Counted from the first letter of the stretch, positions 45,400-55,969 are shown. The stretch: DNA of 64,000 nt from Ohtaekwangia sp035628875 (GCA_035628875.1 DASPIZ010000021.1:21700-85699); one strand, 5' to 3'. The notes: generated from the letters alone by a model not told the origin. Translations and numbers: made by a program.

Positions 45400-46047
45400 G
45401 TCTCTTTATGCGAAAAAATGCTCATAGTTCTATAGGTTACATTTCCGATTGAAGTTCCACGCTTAAACGTTTCGGTCGCTGGAGTCACACAAGGAGTAAC
45501 TTATCTTTGTGTCGTACCAGAAGGTGAGTGAGGTTAGGTTTATTTTTGGCCTTAAAAGAACGGACTAAAAAGTACGCTGACATCAAAATAATCATGTTTT
45601 TAATGTTAGCATTGATTCTGACCTTAAAGTGGCTGAATCCAATGATGGAGTAAGGGACGGGGCGATGGTTGTGTTCTGAAGCAGTGAGTCTTGAATCGTT
45701 ATAACCTGGAACTTTAAAAGTTTCTCCTCCCTGCCGAATCTTTCCGATCCCAACTAATTGAGTGACCCATCCATTTAACAGGCTGATCTTATTTTTGGCA
45801 GCGTCGCAACGATCTCTTTTAAAACTAATATCCAATCATGGCGTGCCCAAGCTCTTTGTGGTTCCAGCCCAAAATATGATCGCGCCGCATCCAGATGCGC
45901 AATTGTAACTCAACCCGAATTCTTTATTATACAAGTTTAAACTCATAATGCTGGCTTCTTTCTTCCGTAAACTAATCGTACAATTCTCATTTTTTTTAAG
46001 GATGGTTGAAATGTATCCATTTCTGCAAGATTTATTCAGTCCTCAGC

Positions 46048-46079
46048 AATCGATTGAATGTAATTTTAAATCGATTGAA
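46048..46079 (+). promoter_or_regulatory. Direct repeat AATCGATTGAA, 21-nt period, upstream of SusC-2
   Basis: The 11-mer AATCGATTGAA begins at 46048 and 46069, two helical turns apart. The same 11-mer occurs inverted at 60069-60079 upstream of SusC-3. It contains the palindrome AATCGATT. It may be the binding site of a different regulator from that of locus 1. Confidence 0.5.
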
Positions 46080-46359
46080 CCGGGTCCGAAGCAATGCGGT
46101 CAGGAAACTCGATTCTAATCTGACAACTATCGAATTGTTCGTCAAAACAGTGTACGCTAACCCTAAATCACAACACTATGACAAAAAAACTACGATTACA
46201 CTTACTTACCGCCCTTAGTCGGGGTATCGCGTGTTATGCACAGAAAGCGAGACGTAAGATTCAGCATGTGCAGGCTAGCCAGGCGTGCCCTGGTGTTCCT
46301 GAAAACTCATTTTTTACACTGGTTAATATGAATCATGGACACCCTAACTACATAATATT

Positions 46360-49300
46360 ATGAAGAAACTCTACAAGAATGCCCTTGTGTCAGTTATGCT
46401 TTGGCTTCTGGGTATTACCCTAACCTTTGCACAGACCGAATTGACTGGTAAAGTCGTAGATGAAGACACTGGAGAGGCCCTTCCAGGAGTCTCAATCCTG
46501 GTAAAGGGACAGTCGAAAGGAACTGTTACCAACGCTGACGGGCAGTACAGTATTTCAGTGGATGAGAATACCATATTAGTATTTTCATTTGTCGGCTACA
46601 CAAGCCAGGAAATTCCTGTGGGCGCCAGAGCCACTTTAGATGTGAGTATGGCACCGAACATAGCAACCCTTTCAGAAATTGTCGTGATTGGCTATGGTGA
46701 GGTAGATAAAAAAGACGTAACAGGCGCCATCTCTACACTGGGAACAAAAGATTTTAATGCCGGCGTCATGACGTCGCCGCAGGAACTGCTCATGGGACGG
46801 GTAGCAGGTGTTCAGGTGACCAGCAATGATGGTTCTCCCGGGGCTGGATCAACCATTCGAATCAGGGGTGGATCTTCTTTAGGCGGAGCCACCAATGACC
46901 CTTTGATTGTTATTGATGGCTTCCCGGTTGACGATGGAAACATTGCCGGATTGGGCAACCCACTGAGCACAATAAATCCCAACGACATCGAATCTTTTAC
47001 CATATTAAAGGATGCGTCGGCTACCGCGATATACGGTTCAAGGGCTTCGAATGGTGTCATCATCATCACCACAAAGAAAGGTGCATCCGACAAACTCAAG
47101 ATTACTTATGATGGTCAGCTTTCAATTAGCAAACCAATAAAATACGTCGATGTTTTAAACGGTAACGAATATCGTAACCTGATACAGGAACTGGCTGATG
47201 AAGGGTCTTCAGAAGTGTATACAATGATGCAAGACAGGTTGGGTACAGCGAATACAGATTGGCAACGCGAAATCTTCCGAACTGCCGTATCTCACAATCA
47301 TAACGTGGGAGTTTCCGGAACCATCAACAAACTTCTACCATACAGAGCTACATACGGATACACCAACCAGCAAGGAATTCTTAAAAGTACGGATACAAAA
47401 CGCCACACTTTTTCTTTGAACCTGAGTCCGTCGCTGCTGGACGACCACCTGAAAGTGAATATCAATGCAAAGGCGGCTTTTGCCAAGACAAACTTTGGTA
47501 ATACCGGTGCTATTGGAAACGCGGTTTCTTTCGATCCGACACAGCCGATCAGAAATGGAAACACCCGCTACAAAGGATATTTTCAGTGGACACAAAACGG
47601 TGATCCTGAAGGTGTCGCTACTACATTCACAGACAATCCCGTCGCGGCGATTAACCTGCGTGACAACCAGGCTGACGTAAAGCGCTTAACTGGAAATATC
47701 CAGTTAGATTATAAGCTACCTTTCTTCCCGGACCTACGGGCAAATGTGAACCTCGGGCTCGATAAAAGCGAGACTGTGGGCCATGACGATATGTTGCCAG
47801 GATCGACTTTCACCCTCCGCGATTACGGAAGTGAAAATGGCCGGTATATCGACTACACCAATACGACAGACTCGGAGCTTTTGGAAACCTACCTCAACTA
47901 TAAGAAGGATCTGGGAGCACACGACTTCGATGCTACCGTCGGATATTCATATCAGCGGTGGAGAAGGGGCTCTACGAATTTCGACAGAAGCCGCGATGGA
48001 TCGATCGTGCTTTTCGATAACAGATATTTCACGAGAGAGGATGGTGAACAGGTATCTACAGACAATGCGAATGAGAATTTGCTCATATCAGTATATGGCC
48101 GATTAATCTACTCTTACAACGACAAGTATGTACTCACCGCTACGTTAAGACAAGATGGATCGTCGCGATTCATTGGCGATAATAAATTCGGCATGTTCCC
48201 ATCATTGGCTTTTGCGTGGAACATCAATGAGGAACCTTTTCTTAAAAGCGTTGAAGCAATTTCCGATCTGAAGTTGAGACTTGGATATGGCGTTACAGGT
48301 CAGCAAGGACTTACCAATGGAGACCTGGCCAGTTTGTATTATCCGGCATTGGCGCAGTACACTTTAGGGCAGGGCTTTTCCGATATCGCAATCGGGCCTG
48401 GCGGAACATACGTGCAAATCGCGCGCCCCGAACCCTATGATGCCAATTTGAAATGGGAAGAAACAACTACTTATAATGTCGGTGCAGATTTTGGACTCTG
48501 GAAAGATAAACTCACGGGTTCGTTAGACTTCTATACGCGGAAGACGACAGACCTGCTCAACCTTGTACCCGTTGCTGATGGAAGCAACTTCGGCAACTAC
48601 GTTGTTTCCAACGTAGGTGACATGGAGATCAAGGGGTATGAATTTACATTGACAGGAAGACCAATTACGACTGAAGATTTTAGCTGGACAGTGAGTACCA
48701 ACTTTATGTACAATGAACGTAAGATCACAAGACTCAGCAAAACCGACGATCCTTCTGACCCAGGTGTGATAACGGGACCTGAGCTGGCTGGCGGATTGGG
48801 CCGACGCGTGCAAATTCACACGGTAGGACATGAACCAAATGCGTTTTACGTTTTCCAACAAGTATACGATACAGACGGAAATCCCCTCGAAGGAGTATTC
48901 GTAGACAGATCAGGCGAAGGTGGTGCGATCACCAGCAATGAGTTTAATAAGTATCATAAGCATTCTCCCAATCCCGATTATTTGATCGGTATAAACTCAA
49001 GGTTCAATTACAAGGATATCGACTTCTCATTTTCAGGACGTCTTAGCCTCGGCAACTATGTTTACAACAACGGAGCCAGTGCTTCCTTAGCTGAGCTCAA
49101 TGCAGCTGATAACTTATTTAACAACAATATCAGAAGGAGTGCACTGGAGATCGGCTTCCGCACTGGCGGCGATACGCAATATTCAGATATCTACGTTCAG
49201 GATGCTTCTTTTTTCAAGATGGACAATATCTCTGCAGGATATACTTTCCATGAGGTGGTAAAAGGATTACAAGCCAGGGTCGGCTTTACCGTTCAAAACG

Positions 49301-49413
49301 CATTCATGATTACAGATTATGAAGGTTTGGACCCTGAAGTTAATGGCGGTATTGATAATAATTTTTACCCACGTCCCAGAACATTTCTATTCAGCCTGAA
49401 TTTGAGTTTCTAA
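46360..49413 (+). CDS. SusC/RagA family TonB-dependent importer (locus 2)
   Basis: A 1017-residue SusC. The signal peptide (MKKLYKNALVSVMLWLLGIT..FAQ) is followed directly by the carboxypeptidase-regulatory-like domain ('ELTGKVVDEDTGEALPGVSI'). The plug has 'LSEIVVIGYGEVDKKDVTGA' and 'IESFTILKDASATAIYGSRA'. The barrel ends 'RPRTFLFSLNLSF', with the terminal Phe typical of outer-membrane barrels. SusD follows 16 nt later. Confidence 0.95.
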   Translation: MKKLYKNALVSVMLWLLGITLTFAQTELTGKVVDEDTGEALPGVSILVKGQSKGTVTNADGQYSISVDENTILVFSFVGYTSQEIPVGARATLDVSMAPNIATLSEIVVIGYGEVDKKDVTGAISTLGTKDFNAGVMTSPQELLMGRVAGVQVTSNDGSPGAGSTIRIRGGSSLGGATNDPLIVIDGFPVDDGNIAGLGNPLSTINPNDIESFTILKDASATAIYGSRASNGVIIITTKKGASDKLKITYDGQLSISKPIKYVDVLNGNEYRNLIQELADEGSSEVYTMMQDRLGTANTDWQREIFRTAVSHNHNVGVSGTINKLLPYRATYGYTNQQGILKSTDTKRHTFSLNLSPSLLDDHLKVNINAKAAFAKTNFGNTGAIGNAVSFDPTQPIRNGNTRYKGYFQWTQNGDPEGVATTFTDNPVAAINLRDNQADVKRLTGNIQLDYKLPFFPDLRANVNLGLDKSETVGHDDMLPGSTFTLRDYGSENGRYIDYTNTTDSELLETYLNYKKDLGAHDFDATVGYSYQRWRRGSTNFDRSRDGSIVLFDNRYFTREDGEQVSTDNANENLLISVYGRLIYSYNDKYVLTATLRQDGSSRFIGDNKFGMFPSLAFAWNINEEPFLKSVEAISDLKLRLGYGVTGQQGLTNGDLASLYYPALAQYTLGQGFSDIAIGPGGTYVQIARPEPYDANLKWEETTTYNVGADFGLWKDKLTGSLDFYTRKTTDLLNLVPVADGSNFGNYVVSNVGDMEIKGYEFTLTGRPITTEDFSWTVSTNFMYNERKITRLSKTDDPSDPGVITGPELAGGLGRRVQIHTVGHEPNAFYVFQQVYDTDGNPLEGVFVDRSGEGGAITSNEFNKYHKHSPNPDYLIGINSRFNYKDIDFSFSGRLSLGNYVYNNGASASLAELNAADNLFNNNIRRSALEIGFRTGGDTQYSDIYVQDASFFKMDNISAGYTFHEVVKGLQARVGFTVQNAFMITDYEGLDPEVNGGIDNNFYPRPRTFLFSLNLSF

Positions 49414-49429
49414 TTATAACATTGAAACA

Positions 49430-50983
49430 ATGAAAAATTATCTAAAAAATATTCCCGGAATAATGATGTTGGTAATACTACTGACGTCATGCTTCGATGA
49501 TCTTAATGTAACGCCGATAAATCCGAATACGGTTGTGTCGGAAAAACTTTACAAAACGGAAAGCGATTATCTCAGAGGCCTCGCAAAGGTTTATGCGGGT
49601 TTTAATCTGAGTGGTGCCATTGGCCCGGATGGTGATCCGGATTTCGTGGGTTTTGATGAAGGCTTTTCTACTTACTTCAGAGGATGGTGGAATGCGCAGG
49701 AAGTAACAACAGATGAAGCAGTATCCAGGGGTGATGCTCAGGCTGGTTTACCAGACTTTCACTTTCAGTCATGGACAGCGACAAATTCCTATCTGGCAAT
49801 CATTCACGCGAGAATATTATATAACATTGCCGTATGTAATGAATTCATTCGCAACGCCACCGATACTGGTTTTCCTGCAGTCGACCAATACAGAGCCGAA
49901 GCTCGTTTCTGGCGCGCGTTTTATTACTGGCATGCAATGGATATGTTCGGAACGTCACCCTTTGTAACGGAAGAACATACTCCAGGCGCATTCTTTCCCG
50001 AGCGTGCCACACGCGAAGAATTATTTAGTTATGTTGAGTCTGAATTAAAGGACATCGACGCTACATTAGGCGAACCAGGATTTCAATATGGCAGGGTTGA
50101 TAAATCAGTGGCCTGGATGTTATTGGCAAAGATATATCTCAATGCGGAGGTTTATATTGGTGAATCGCGATACGACGAGGTAATTACTGAAATCAATAAG
50201 ATTACGACAAACGGTTCTTTTAGTTTGGCAGATGAACACAGACACAATTTCGTAGCCGACAATCATACCAGTCCCGAAATCATTTTACCCATCATGTTTG
50301 ATGGCAATCACACGCAAAGTTGGGGAGGCGCTACATACTTGATGGCGGGCGCAATGGGAGGTGGTTCTATTCCCGCAGAACAGTTCATCGGTATAACCGC
50401 TCAATGGGGAATTACCAGAACCACAAGTGCCTTGGTAAATCTGTTTGAGTCATCAGATGTTCGCGCTACGTTTTGGTCAGATGGGCAGACGTTGGAGATA
50501 GAGGATATTGAATTGTTTTCGCATGGCTATATGTCTACCAAGTTTAAGAACCGAAAACTGAACGGAGATCTTTCTGACTCTAACAACGGTACACATCCTG
50601 ATACAGACTTTCCTTTGTTCAGATTGGCCGACGCATATCTGATGTATGCAGAAGCTGTTGTTCGTGGCGCAAGTAACGGCGATATGGGCACAGCATTGGA
50701 CTATGTGAATCAACTAAGAACGCGGGCCGATGCAAGTACACTGGGAGCTTTATCATTGACAGAACTCCTGGATGAAAGGGCGCGTGAACTTTTCTGGGAA
50801 GGACATCGAAGAACGGACTTGATTCGTTTCGGTCAGTTCAGCGATGGTAGCAAAGTATGGCCCTGGAAAGGTGGCGTTAAAGAAGGTGTAGCTGTGAACA
50901 GCTGCAAAGATGTGTTTCCTGTTCCTGCAACACAGATCGCCGCGAATCCTAACCTGGAGCAGATTGAACCTTGCTATAATTAA
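49430..50983 (+). CDS. SusD/RagB family lipoprotein (locus 2)
   Basis: A 517-residue surface lipoprotein (lipobox Cys in 'LVILLTSCFDDLNVTPINPN'). Family segments are 'FRGWWNAQEVTTDEAVSRGD', 'YRAEARFWRAFYYWHAMDMF', 'FRLADAYLMYAEAVVRGA' and 'DERARELFWEGHRRTDLIRF'. It is shorter than the locus 1 SusD and of a different subgroup. The SusE gene begins only a few bases after its stop. Confidence 0.95.
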   Translation: MKNYLKNIPGIMMLVILLTSCFDDLNVTPINPNTVVSEKLYKTESDYLRGLAKVYAGFNLSGAIGPDGDPDFVGFDEGFSTYFRGWWNAQEVTTDEAVSRGDAQAGLPDFHFQSWTATNSYLAIIHARILYNIAVCNEFIRNATDTGFPAVDQYRAEARFWRAFYYWHAMDMFGTSPFVTEEHTPGAFFPERATREELFSYVESELKDIDATLGEPGFQYGRVDKSVAWMLLAKIYLNAEVYIGESRYDEVITEINKITTNGSFSLADEHRHNFVADNHTSPEIILPIMFDGNHTQSWGGATYLMAGAMGGGSIPAEQFIGITAQWGITRTTSALVNLFESSDVRATFWSDGQTLEIEDIELFSHGYMSTKFKNRKLNGDLSDSNNGTHPDTDFPLFRLADAYLMYAEAVVRGASNGDMGTALDYVNQLRTRADASTLGALSLTELLDERARELFWEGHRRTDLIRFGQFSDGSKVWPWKGGVKEGVAVNSCKDVFPVPATQIAANPNLEQIEPCYN

Positions 50984-51000
50984 TTTAAATGAATCTTGAT

Positions 51001-52389
51001 ATGAAAAATTTATATAACCTCTGTATCGTAATGTTATGCCTGGTCTTTACTTCGGCATGCGATGATGAGTTGGTAAAAAAGGTAACGGTTGATCCGGATT
51101 CAATTGTTGGAGGAGAGATTCAGCAAGTAACATCAGATGTTGTTCTTTTATACGAGAATGCAAATGAAACTATTGCGCCTATTCAATGGGAGGCGACTGA
51201 CTATGGGTTTCCTACATCAGTTACCTATACTTTGCAGATTGCCCCTGATGCTTCGTTTACACAATCTGAAATCCTGGCTACCACCAGTGCACTTACCGCT
51301 ACGGTTAATGTGCAGACGCTAAATAATATGCTGGTTAATAAATTCGGCTTAACGCCAGAAGTTCCTGCAAACTTAAAACTAAGGGTGGTATCTTCTATTT
51401 CGGGAGAATTTGGAGATGTAATTTCTGCGACTGAAGACATTACAATTACGCCTTACGATCCAAACATTCCACCAATATATTTAATTGGCGACGGTCAGGG
51501 TTGGGACTTTGCGAGCGCTAAACCGTTGGCCAGTATTGCCCCTCAGCGATATTTAGGTTTTATTGATTTTGAGCAGGATCAAATCTTCAGGTTCGTCGAA
51601 GTGAATGAAGAGGTTGATCCCGGCATGGAATGGGGCTTTGCATTCTTTACAAGTGTACCGGCTGAGTTCACTGACAACGGTGATGGAGACTTCGTTTTCA
51701 CAAGTGATGTAGCGGGAACCTATGAGGTGATCGTTGACCTCAAGACTAAAACCATAGAGATCGAAAAACAACTTTTCCCTTCAACGCTTTATATCGTAGG
51801 TGATGATCAGGGTTGGACATTGGAACAAGCGAATGGCATGCTGCATCGCGGGGGCGGTGTGTTTGTGACTTACGAAACGCTTAACCAAAATAGTTTCTGG
51901 AGATTTTTCGAAACGCCTTCCTGGGGAGCTACACAATGGAACTACAAAACTTTTGAATCTGGCTCAATCGATGAACTTTTAACGGGTACTACCGAAGGGG
52001 ATGCTAATTTTCAATTCACCGGCGCAACAGGAATTTATAAAATCACCGTTTCTACCCTGGACCTGACAATAGAAATAGAACCAGCTACAGCACCTACCAT
52101 GTATTTAGTGGGTGGCGATAATGGCTGGACTTTTGGCGAGTCTATGACTTGGATCAGAGGATATAAATTCAGCACAACCATGACACTTACTGCAGGTAAC
52201 GAATGGAGGTTCTTCCCAGAAAGCGGTAACTGGGGCAATACCCTCGATTACAGAAGTTTCTCGAGTGTAAATAACGCGTTGTGGAGCGGACCCAACGGTG
52301 GTGACGCAAACTTCCTGAATCTGGTATCCGGCACGTATACTATTACAATGGATGCCGGCGGAATAGGAACTGTCAACGGAGTTCAATAG
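51001..52389 (+). CDS. SusE/SusF-like outer-membrane glycan-binding lipoprotein
   Basis: A 462-residue lipoprotein (MKNLYNLCIVMLCLVFTSAC). After an N-terminal SusE Ig-like domain ('PIQWEATDYGFPTSVTYTLQ') come three tandem starch-binding-like modules. They start 'IYLIGDGQGWDFASAKPL', 'LYIVGDDQGWTLEQANGM' and 'MYLVGGDNGWTFGESMTW', about 100 residues apart, each with an aromatic platform. The start at 51001 gives the cleaner signal than the ATG at 50989. It probably holds the polymer near SusC/SusD. A strong terminator follows. Confidence 0.88.
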   Translation: MKNLYNLCIVMLCLVFTSACDDELVKKVTVDPDSIVGGEIQQVTSDVVLLYENANETIAPIQWEATDYGFPTSVTYTLQIAPDASFTQSEILATTSALTATVNVQTLNNMLVNKFGLTPEVPANLKLRVVSSISGEFGDVISATEDITITPYDPNIPPIYLIGDGQGWDFASAKPLASIAPQRYLGFIDFEQDQIFRFVEVNEEVDPGMEWGFAFFTSVPAEFTDNGDGDFVFTSDVAGTYEVIVDLKTKTIEIEKQLFPSTLYIVGDDQGWTLEQANGMLHRGGGVFVTYETLNQNSFWRFFETPSWGATQWNYKTFESGSIDELLTGTTEGDANFQFTGATGIYKITVSTLDLTIEIEPATAPTMYLVGGDNGWTFGESMTWIRGYKFSTTMTLTAGNEWRFFPESGNWGNTLDYRSFSSVNNALWSGPNGGDANFLNLVSGTYTITMDAGGIGTVNGVQ

Positions 52390-52403
52390 TAGTAAAACAT
52401 AAT

Positions 52404-52448
52404 AAAATCGAAGGAGCGCTTCATATCGGAAGCCTCCTTTGATTTTTA
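52404..52448 (+). terminator. Terminator between susE-like gene and the esterase
   Basis: AAAATCGAAGGAGCGCTTC pairs with GGAAGCCTCCTTTGATTTT (52429-52447) with one internal mismatch and one G-T pair, around a 5-nt loop. The T-rich end lies within the descending arm. It may set a higher level for SusCDE than for the downstream enzymes. Confidence 0.75.
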
Positions 52449-52499
52449 ATTGCCAAGCAATAAAGTTCAACACAACCTTACAAGGAATAAACTGGAATA

Positions 52500-53393
52500 A
52501 TGATAAAGACAATAATCTCTTTGGTTTGCCTCACGCTTTTCATGATTGGTGTTAACCAGGATTTGTTTGCTCAACAACAGAAGAGAACAATAGAAGAAGG
52601 CGGTACCGGAAAGTTTAAGGCCATCATGATGCAGGATGCTTCGTTGCCGACGCACACAATTTTTCAACCGCGAGACTTAAGTGTTTTTAATGCGCAAAAC
52701 AAACTTCCTATCATTGCATGGGGAAATGGCGCATGTGCTAATTCTCCCTGGGAACATCTTAATTTTTTAAACGAGGTGGCGTCGCATGGTTTTTTGGTAA
52801 TCGCTATTGGGCCGATGCCGGCTGAAAGTGAAAAAGGCAATGGAAAATCTCAACCTGCGCAATTAACAGATGCTATTGATTGGGCAATCGCCCGGAATAG
52901 CGACAAGCAAAGTCCATATTATCAAAAAATTGATATATCAAAGATTGCAGTGAGCGGCATGTCATGTGGTGGTCTGCAAACCCTTGCTGTAGCTCATGAC
53001 CCCCGAATTACCACCACAGTTGTATGTAACAGTGGCATTCTCCCGGATCCTGGAAACGGAAAGTCGGGTATGCCCCCCGTTGCTAAAGATCAGTTAGAAA
53101 GATTGCACACGCCCACGCTGTATTTATTGGGTGGAGAATCTGATATCGCTTACAACAACGGAATGGATGATTACCGACGCATCAACCATGTGCCGGTTTT
53201 TGTCGCGAATATGGATGTGGGTCACGGCGGAACATATGGACGTCCCCACGGTGGAGAATTTGCAACAGTAGCTACTGCGTGGTATAAGTGGCAGTTAAAA
53301 GGTGATGCCGATGCAGGAAAACTGTTTACCGGTAATCCTTGCGGGCTATCACAATCAACTGTGTGGACTGTGGAGAAAAAAAATATGCCTTGA
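52500..53393 (+). CDS. Secreted alpha/beta hydrolase (esterase-like)
   Basis: A 297-residue protein with a signal peptide (MIKTIISLVCLTLFMIGVNQ..FAQ). The nucleophile elbow is 'IAVSGMSCGGLQTLAV' (Ser near residue 155). A late His is in 'NMDVGHGGTYGRPHGGEFAT', and an Asp in 'LGGESDIAYNNG' may complete the triad. It resembles dienelactone hydrolase or polysaccharide esterase families. In this locus it may remove acyl groups from the glycan; that is inference. Confidence 0.8.
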   Translation: MIKTIISLVCLTLFMIGVNQDLFAQQQKRTIEEGGTGKFKAIMMQDASLPTHTIFQPRDLSVFNAQNKLPIIAWGNGACANSPWEHLNFLNEVASHGFLVIAIGPMPAESEKGNGKSQPAQLTDAIDWAIARNSDKQSPYYQKIDISKIAVSGMSCGGLQTLAVAHDPRITTTVVCNSGILPDPGNGKSGMPPVAKDQLERLHTPTLYLLGGESDIAYNNGMDDYRRINHVPVFVANMDVGHGGTYGRPHGGEFATVATAWYKWQLKGDADAGKLFTGNPCGLSQSTVWTVEKKNMP

Positions 53394-53450
53394 CAAATTT
53401 CTTAGGAAAAGTAGAGAGACACAGGATACTCGAAGGGAGTTCCATCAATA

Positions 53451-55904
53451 ATGAATTTACCAACAATGAATATTTTTAAGGCAGTCTTTGCGTTCATCAT
53501 AATTACTTTTGTCAGCAACATTTCGAATCATGTTTTCGCTCAGGAGACAAATGTTATCAATCTAAAAACAGGATGGAAATTCTATATGGGCGAAGCTGAA
53601 TCTGCCCATCAACCTGAATTTGATGATGCGCGATGGCAATCGGTAGTTGTACCTCATGATTGGGCTATCTATGGTCCGTTTGATAAAAAGATCGATATGC
53701 AGATTGTTAAAATCGAACAGAATAACGAACAGACTGCATCAGAAAAAACCGGCAGAACAGGTGCTTTACCTTTTGTGGGAGTAGGCTGGTATAGAAACAA
53801 AGTGAATCTGCCAGCGCGTGATAAAGACAAGCAAGTACTGCTCACTTTTGATGGAGCCATGAGTAATGCCCGGGTTTATGTGAACGGCGAATTGGTGGGC
53901 ACGAGGGCATATGGTTATAGTTATTTTTATTTTGATGTTTCTGCTTTAATTAAAACAGGACAAAATGTTATTGCAGTACGTCTTGAGAATCATCCGTTTT
54001 CATCGCGTTGGTATCCCGGTGCTGGCTTATATCGGAAAGTGCAGCTTCTCATAAAAGATAAAACGAGTTTTGAACATTGGGGGCATTTTGTTTCCACACC
54101 TTTTATATCAGATACGCTGGCAAGAATTAATATCAAGTCGAAAGTTCACGGTAGTGATCTTCGCGTTGAGACAGTGATTACAGATACGGAAGGTAACGCG
54201 GTTTCGAAAAACGTTGAGAAAAACCTGTACGGAAAAGAATTCGTACAAAACCTCATTGTAAAAAGTCCTCAGTTATGGAGTACAGAACGACCATACTTGT
54301 ATACAGCGGCGTTAAAACTTTACCAGGGAAATGCGCTCAAACACGTTGAAGAAGTTCGTTTCGGTATCCGGAAAATTGAATTCACACGGGAAGATGGATT
54401 TGTGCTCAATGGCAAACCGACTAAATTAAAAGGAGTCTGTCTACATCATGATTTAGGTCCATTGGGTGCAGCAATAAATAGATCAGCACTTCAACGACAG
54501 CTTACCATTTTAAAAGACCTGGGCTGCAATGCGATCCGGTCAGCACATAACATGCCTTCATTAGAACAGTTGGAACTCTGTGATGAAATGGGGTTTTTGT
54601 TTTTAGCTGAAAGCTTCGATGAATGGAAAAAGCCTAAAGTAAAAAACGGATACAACCTTTACTTTGATGAATGGGCAGAAAAAGATATTGTCAACCTCGT
54701 ACAGGCTACACGCAATCATCCAAGCATCATCATGTGGAGCGCGGGTAACGAGGTTCCCGATCAACATGGATCCGAAGGCGTGAAAAGGGCGAAGTGGATT
54801 CAGGATATTTTTCATCGCGAAGATCCCACAAGACCGGTTACGGTGGGAATGGACCAGGTAAAAGCGGTGATGAACTCAGGGTTTGGTGTATTACTGGATA
54901 TACCCGGATTAAACTACCGTGTTCATTTATACGAAGAGGCTTATGAAAAATTTCCCCAAGGTTTTATTCTCGGTTCAGAAACCGCCTCTACCGTAAGCTC
55001 AAGAGGCGTATATAAATTTCCTGTGGAGGTCGGCATCAACAAGCAGTATGACGACCTGCAAAGTTCTTCCTATGATTTGGAATATTGCAGTTGGTCAAAT
55101 CTGCCGGAAGATGATTTTATCATGCAGGATGATAAACCGTGGGTGTTGGGTGAGTTTGTCTGGACAGGTTTTGATTATCTGGGAGAACCGACACCTTATG
55201 ATGAATTCTGGCCCTCGCGAAGTTCCTATTTTGGTATGATTGATCTGGCCGGCTTGCCTAAAGACCGATACTACCTTTACCGAAGCCGATGGAATACAGC
55301 AGATGAAACACTTCACATCCTGCCGCACTGGAACTGGAAGGGCCGTGAAGGAATGACTACGCCTGTTTTTGTATACACCAACTACAATAGCGCTGAGCTT
55401 TTCATCAATGGAAAAAGTCAGGGCCGCCGTACGAAAAACGATAGTACAAAGCTCGACCGATATCGCTTACGTTGGATGGATGTAAAGTATGAGCCGGGAA
55501 CATTACGGGTAGTTGCTTATGACGATGAAGGAAATCCAGTAAAAGAGAAAGAAGTCCATACTGCCGGAGCACCACATCGTATTGAATTATCCGCTGATAG
55601 AAAAGTTTTAGAAGCCAATGGTGAAGACATCAGTTTTGTTACGGCCACTATTGTCGACAAAGACGGAAATCCATGTCCCACGGTTGATAGCAGACTAAAT
55701 TTTAAAGTATCAGGTAATGGCAGCTTTAGAGCTGTATGCAATGGCGATCCTACCTCCCTGGAATTATTCCATAAACCAACAATGAAAGCGTTCAGTGGCA
55801 AGTTGGTTATCCTGGTACAATCAGGGGCGGAATCTGGCGATGTTAAACTCACTGTGGAAGGAAAAGGCCTAAAGGAAGCTAAGTTGGATTTGCTGGTTCG
55901 GTGA
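53451..55904 (+). CDS. GH2 beta-galactosidase-like glycosidase
   Basis: Retaining exo-glycosidase. It is 817 residues; the ATG at 53466 (MNIFKAVFAF) is an alternative start. Domains: N-terminal sugar-binding sandwich ('TGWKFYMGEAESAHQPEFDD', 'WYRNKVNLP', 'YPGAGLYRKVQL'), Ig-like domain, and TIM barrel. The acid/base Glu is in 'IIMWSAGNEVPDQ' near 431, and the likely nucleophile is in 'GFILGSETASTVSS' near 508. C-terminal domains include a DUF4982-like region and an invasin/Big_1-like domain ('DISFVTATIVDKDGNPCPTV'). Beta-galactosidase is the likeliest activity, but beta-glucuronidase or mannosidase cannot be ruled out. Confidence 0.88.
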   Translation: MNLPTMNIFKAVFAFIIITFVSNISNHVFAQETNVINLKTGWKFYMGEAESAHQPEFDDARWQSVVVPHDWAIYGPFDKKIDMQIVKIEQNNEQTASEKTGRTGALPFVGVGWYRNKVNLPARDKDKQVLLTFDGAMSNARVYVNGELVGTRAYGYSYFYFDVSALIKTGQNVIAVRLENHPFSSRWYPGAGLYRKVQLLIKDKTSFEHWGHFVSTPFISDTLARINIKSKVHGSDLRVETVITDTEGNAVSKNVEKNLYGKEFVQNLIVKSPQLWSTERPYLYTAALKLYQGNALKHVEEVRFGIRKIEFTREDGFVLNGKPTKLKGVCLHHDLGPLGAAINRSALQRQLTILKDLGCNAIRSAHNMPSLEQLELCDEMGFLFLAESFDEWKKPKVKNGYNLYFDEWAEKDIVNLVQATRNHPSIIMWSAGNEVPDQHGSEGVKRAKWIQDIFHREDPTRPVTVGMDQVKAVMNSGFGVLLDIPGLNYRVHLYEEAYEKFPQGFILGSETASTVSSRGVYKFPVEVGINKQYDDLQSSSYDLEYCSWSNLPEDDFIMQDDKPWVLGEFVWTGFDYLGEPTPYDEFWPSRSSYFGMIDLAGLPKDRYYLYRSRWNTADETLHILPHWNWKGREGMTTPVFVYTNYNSAELFINGKSQGRRTKNDSTKLDRYRLRWMDVKYEPGTLRVVAYDDEGNPVKEKEVHTAGAPHRIELSADRKVLEANGEDISFVTATIVDKDGNPCPTVDSRLNFKVSGNGSFRAVCNGDPTSLELFHKPTMKAFSGKLVILVQSGAESGDVKLTVEGKGLKEAKLDLLVR

Positions 55905-55969
55905 TTAAGAACAATGATTTTGCTAGACGCAGGACCAGTGTTTATCAATCAGGTCAATTAAATCATCCA

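Larger units (their letters stand above)
45367..46359. other. Decayed region upstream of SusC-2
   Basis: About 990 bp with no convincing intact gene. Around 45835-45960 the minus strand reads pieces of a barrel C-terminus ('LYNKEFGLSYNCASG' in one frame, 'GWNHKELGHAMIGY' plus stop in another), a frameshifted relic. On the plus strand 46178 begins 'MTKKLRLHLLTALSRGIACY', which resembles a signal peptide but leads nowhere recognisable. Repeats of AATCGATTGAA at 46048 and 46069 may belong to the SusC-2 control region. Confidence 0.5.

Noticed and set aside
45485..45835. 116-residue open frame on the minus strand
   Set aside because: The sequence shows no domain, ends in a Lys-rich tail and lies in decayed DNA next to a barrel relic. 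I could not support it as a gene.
46178..46363. 61-residue frame starting with a signal-peptide-like sequence before SusC-2
   Set aside because: After the hydrophobic start the sequence is not recognisable and it runs into the SusC start. It is more likely a relic or leader than a functional protein.
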